From contig DYKH01000074.1 of NCBI GenBank assembly GCA_020722685.1, positions 1 through 25,360 on the forward strand: a stretch of 25,360 nucleotides of DNA, given 5' to 3'. This stretch comes from Caldithrix sp. Lineage in GTDB: Bacteria > KSB1 > UBA2214 > DYKH01. The notes beneath the pieces are model-generated. The model had not been told where the DNA came from and made no database searches. It worked only from the letters and a program-made list of their open reading frames with translations. The translations under genes were made by a program, and so were the position numbers. Shown in pieces: positions 23,142 to 25,360 of the stretch (within the stretch, counting starts at the first letter, position 1; every line of letters starts with the position of its first letter).

Positions 23142-24275
23142 TCAAACAAATACCCGAATTCCTTGACTGCAATTTTTACAGATGTCAATGGATTTGCGAT
23201 CATTGAGCATGCGATAGCGAAAATCTTCGTATGCAGGTGTCCGCCAAATTTCCGTAAAAGTCGGGGAAGAATTCATGTCGCCCATGGTGTGATGGCCGTT
23301 TTTGTCGAAGCAACAGGGCACGACTTTGCCGTTCCAATCCACCAATGTGGTGAGCCACGGCCGCGGGCAAACGCCTTGGCCGCCATGCTTAACGGTAAAG
23401 TCATCGCCGTCGACGTGGTATCGACGATAGCGGCCGTCTTTGGGAAGCCAAATGCGGGCTTCTTCGGCAGTCATCACCTGAGTGGTCTTGATGAGCAGCC
23501 GGTCCACCTCAAGCTCTTTGGCCAGTTCTTTCATGGCGGGGATTTCATGCTCGTTATGCCGCATGACCAAAAACTGCATGAAGAGATAAGGCGTGTTACT
23601 GCCTAACCGGCGTTTGGCTGCGACGAGATTGCGAATTCCGTGTAGCACGGTGTCCAAGGAGCCGCCGCGACGATAGTGGCTGTAGGTTTCTTGGCTGGCA
23701 CCATCCACGGAGACGATCATGGAATCGATACCGCTGCGTACCACTTCCTCCGCTAACTTGGTGTCGAAAAAATGTGCGTTCGTGCTGGTGGTGACGTAGA
23801 GCTTTTTCTGCTTGGCGTAGGCCACGAACTGGTTGAATTGCTTGTGCAAGTACGGCTCGCCTTGGTGATAGAGAGTGACGTAAATGGCTCGATCACTGAT
23901 CTCGTCCACCACTTTTTTAAAGGTGGCGAAATCCATCCGTCCATAGGGCCGCTCCATCGACATACTGCCGGTGGCGCACAAAGGGCAGCGCAGATTACAG
24001 ATATTGGTCGGCTCGATATTGACGATGACCGGTACACCCCAAACGACGTTCTTTTTGGTAATCCCCGAGAGGATAAAGGAAAGCAGGATTTTAGCGGCGT
24101 TTAGAATACGGCGTGCGGTAAGACATTTGACTACCTGAATAATGGAGACCTCCTTGCCGAGCCAAAAGCCGCCCGTTTTGGCCAGTCGCTTGCCGGCATG
24201 CTTCTGTACTGCTAATGGCTGGTGACGAATTACCCCTGTTCGACCTTCGATTGGGCGTGCTATGATTTGATTCAT
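23142..24275 (-). CDS. Radical SAM/SPASM domain protein
   Basis: 377 residues. The SAM-binding cluster motif is NICNLRCPLC (Cys93, Cys97, Cys100), after IVNIEPT. The barrel then shows YVTLYHQGEPYLHKQF (GEP-like motif), TSTNAHFF and SMIVSVDGASQETY, typical of SPASM enzymes. The C-terminal SPASM region has VCPRPWLTTLVDWNGKVVPCC and ICKNCSQG, with Cys for auxiliary clusters. It does not look like an anaerobic sulfatase-maturing enzyme; relatives modify peptides, lipids or sugars and the substrate here is unknown. The ATG at 24275 is the only canonical start. However, a strong GGAGG (complement of 24149-24153) precedes Ile45, where family-like sequence begins, so the true start could be a rare ATT. 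Confidence 0.9.
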   Translation of the reverse strand: MNQIIARPIEGRTGVIRHQPLAVQKHAGKRLAKTGGFWLGKEVSIIQVVKCLTARRILNAAKILLSFILSGITKKNVVWGVPVIVNIEPTNICNLRCPLCATGSMSMERPYGRMDFATFKKVVDEISDRAIYVTLYHQGEPYLHKQFNQFVAYAKQKKLYVTTSTNAHFFDTKLAEEVVRSGIDSMIVSVDGASQETYSHYRRGGSLDTVLHGIRNLVAAKRRLGSNTPYLFMQFLVMRHNEHEIPAMKELAKELEVDRLLIKTTQVMTAEEARIWLPKDGRYRRYHVDGDDFTVKHGGQGVCPRPWLTTLVDWNGKVVPCCFDKNGHHTMGDMNSSPTFTEIWRTPAYEDFRYRMLNDRKSIDICKNCSQGIRVFV

Positions 24276-24404
24276 GCTACTGGTGCTTTTGGGTGCCTAA
24301 AACTCTTCTACGACGCGGCCAATATATTCAAACCGGGAGGCAGATGCAACTGCTTTTTCAGAAAAGCAAGCAATCCCTGCGTGCGAATAGAACTCAAGGC
24401 AGAC

Positions 24405-24433
24405 TTGACATTGATAATTGTTTTTTGTAAATA
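24405..24433 (+). promoter_or_regulatory. Near-consensus sigma70-type promoter
   Basis: TTGACA (24405-24410), exactly 17 bases, TAAATA (24428-24433). The transcript would start near 24440, leaving a ~95-base leader before the ATG at 24534. This is the best promoter match in the window. Confidence 0.6.
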
Positions 24434-24533
24434 GTAACGTCATCCGAAAACGGCGCCCTGTGAAAAGGTTTGGTGGAGCTTTTGCGAGCTTTGCCACTGA
24501 GTCATTACAACTGGCTGAAGGGAGTTCTTTCCT

Positions 24534-25214
24534 ATGGGTATCACTCTTCACTATTCCGGTGAATTGCTTTCTCCTTCCCTGATACCGACGATAACAGAGG
24601 AAATGCAGGCGTTATCCGAGGAGTCGGGATGGTCCTTTACGAAAATCGAGAAGCATGTGTTTAGATTGCCGGGGCGAGCGCCTTTGCGCATACAGGGATC
24701 GCTCATTACGGTCCACCCGAAAGCCGAGCCATTCAATCTCGTTTTTGATCAAAAGGGCGTACTGGTAAGTTTTCTCTATCTACTGGCCAGTACCCAAGAA
24801 GATTTTGCGGAGGCTGAGAAAGTGCAGCCTACCAGACTTGTCATTCTGAATTCCGATGGACAAGTTAGCGAGGTCGATGACACCGATGAGAAATATCATA
24901 CGGTGGGTTTGTACACTGCTTCCACCAAAACGCAATTTGCCGGGCCGGGCGTGCATATCACCTTGTGCAAGCTGCTCCGTTATCTGGAGAAGAAATATTT
25001 CAAGCGGCTCTCGGTACAGGACGAAGGGACTTACTGGGAGCTGAACGATCTCTACCAACTCTCTCAGCGCATGGAATTCCTCGGCTCGATGATAAAAAAA
25101 TTGGGTGACTATTTTGATTCGCGTGCGCCAGACCTCCCAATCGATGACAGCAATCCGGAAAAACTGCTGGCAGATTTGCAGGAGTTTTTGCGGAGAAGTA
25201 AAGGCGTGGAATAG
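24534..25214 (+). CDS. Uncharacterised 226-residue protein
   Basis: No family I can name. It begins MGITLHYSGELLSPSLIPTI, then TEEMQALSEESGWSFTKIEK, and has a central part with VHPKAEPFNLVFDQKGVLVS and YHTVGLYTASTKTQFAGPGV followed by ITLCKLLRYLEKKYFKRLSV. The C-terminal ~70 residues are helical and charged (LYQLSQRMEFLGSMIKKLGDYF ... LADLQEFLRR) and could form a coiled segment. There is no signal peptide or membrane helix, so it is probably cytoplasmic. The KTQFAGPGVHITLCKLLRYL stretch looks well conserved in style, suggesting a real, widespread hypothetical family. AGGGAG 9 bases before the ATG and a strong promoter support expression as a single gene. Confidence 0.8.
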   Translation: MGITLHYSGELLSPSLIPTITEEMQALSEESGWSFTKIEKHVFRLPGRAPLRIQGSLITVHPKAEPFNLVFDQKGVLVSFLYLLASTQEDFAEAEKVQPTRLVILNSDGQVSEVDDTDEKYHTVGLYTASTKTQFAGPGVHITLCKLLRYLEKKYFKRLSVQDEGTYWELNDLYQLSQRMEFLGSMIKKLGDYFDSRAPDLPIDDSNPEKLLADLQEFLRRSKGVE

Positions 25215-25245
25215 GGAATTGGAATATAGGGCAAGCGGGCGACGA

Positions 25246-25271
25246 GAGCGTTGGAATAAATTCCAATGCTC
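25246..25271. repeat. Hairpin GAGCGTTGGAAT / ATTCCAATGCTC
   Basis: Near-perfect inverted repeat (one G-T wobble) 32 bases after the stop of the 226-residue protein. No T tract follows, so it is either a weak terminator or part of a dispersed intergenic element. Confidence 0.55.
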
Positions 25272-25282
25272 AGAGCTCAAGC

Positions 25283-25322
25283 CTGCTGAAGCGGCCTGGA
25301 CTATCCTAATTCGCTTCAGTGG
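25283..25322. repeat. Inverted repeat CTGAAGCG / CGCTTCAG
   Basis: Eight perfect base pairs (25286-25293 with 25312-25319) around an 18-base loop, extendable by three more pairs, two of them wobble. It adjoins the hairpin at 25246, making a composite structured intergenic element. The window then ends with a GGAGGAGA that is probably the ribosome site of the next + strand gene. Confidence 0.5.
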
Positions 25323-25360
25323 ATTTTGGCTTTTAGCTCCGAATCTTAATTTGGAGGAGA

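Noticed and set aside
22827..23203. Minus-strand open frames upstream of acsA
   Set aside because: No family resemblance or ribosome sites; they overlap each other and the end of the radical SAM gene.
23142..24275. Anaerobic sulfatase-maturing enzyme for the Cys-type sulfatase
   Set aside because: The cluster motif and SPASM layout fit general SPASM proteins; the gene is far away on the other strand.

Overview
The window looks like a bacterial chromosome segment, probably from a metagenome-assembled genome of an uncultured saccharolytic bacterium. The gene set is an alpha-L-fucosidase, a Tat-exported sulfatase, a GH28-like beta-helix enzyme, a sugar ABC importer without its own ATPase, DUF4143 AAA ATPases, small toxin-antitoxin (TA) modules and a geranylgeranyl-reductase-family flavoprotein. 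The GC content looks moderate and many intergenic spacers carry degenerate tandem repeats. Both suggest the FCB superphylum (KSB1/Calditrichota-like) or a similar polysaccharide-degrading lineage; this placement is inference. TGA, TAA and TAG all end intact genes, so the standard bacterial code applies. No rRNA, tRNA, IS element or CRISPR array was seen.

Layout, left to right. (1) 3-6772, + strand: 3' part of a GH29 fucosidase, a DHA2-type MFS exporter, an L-lactate permease (LctP/LldP) and a Cys-type sulfatase. This is plausibly a fucose or sulfated-glycan utilisation neighbourhood in which lactate is a by-product or co-substrate. (2) 6937-8205: a zone of gene decay. A Zn-ribbon/YbjQ protein is cut by an in-frame TGA, a VapB-like antitoxin is broken by a one-base deletion in a T run, and its PIN toxin partner carries an early TAG and has lost its first catalytic Asp. 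(3) 8614-10299: secreted GH28-like enzyme. (4) 10600-11189, minus strand: hicA/hicB-like pair in which hicA has no canonical start codon. (5) 11612-16075: a tightly coupled operon of a Tat-exported FAD-dependent oxidoreductase, a sugar-binding protein and two permeases. (6) 16222-17508: AAA/DUF4143 ATPase. (7) 17853-19394: a small protein, an overlapping DUF6036-type nucleotidyltransferase and a NapH-like membrane ferredoxin protein. (8) 19491-24275, minus strand: geranylgeranyl-reductase-family flavoprotein, acetyl-CoA synthetase and a radical SAM/SPASM protein. (9) 24534-25214: uncharacterised 226-residue protein behind a near-consensus sigma70-type promoter.

The most unusual sequence-level feature is a set of degenerate short-period repeats. 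There is a period-6 CTC/ATC-NTN array at two intergenic sites and again inside the signal-peptide codons of the NapH-like gene, a GC-rich period-7 array just before lctP, and an A-rich period-7 array in a convergent gene junction. The best candidate for a little-described functional module is the exported FAD oxidoreductase translationally coupled to a sugar importer, followed by the small protein/nucleotidyltransferase pair coupled to a membrane ferredoxin.
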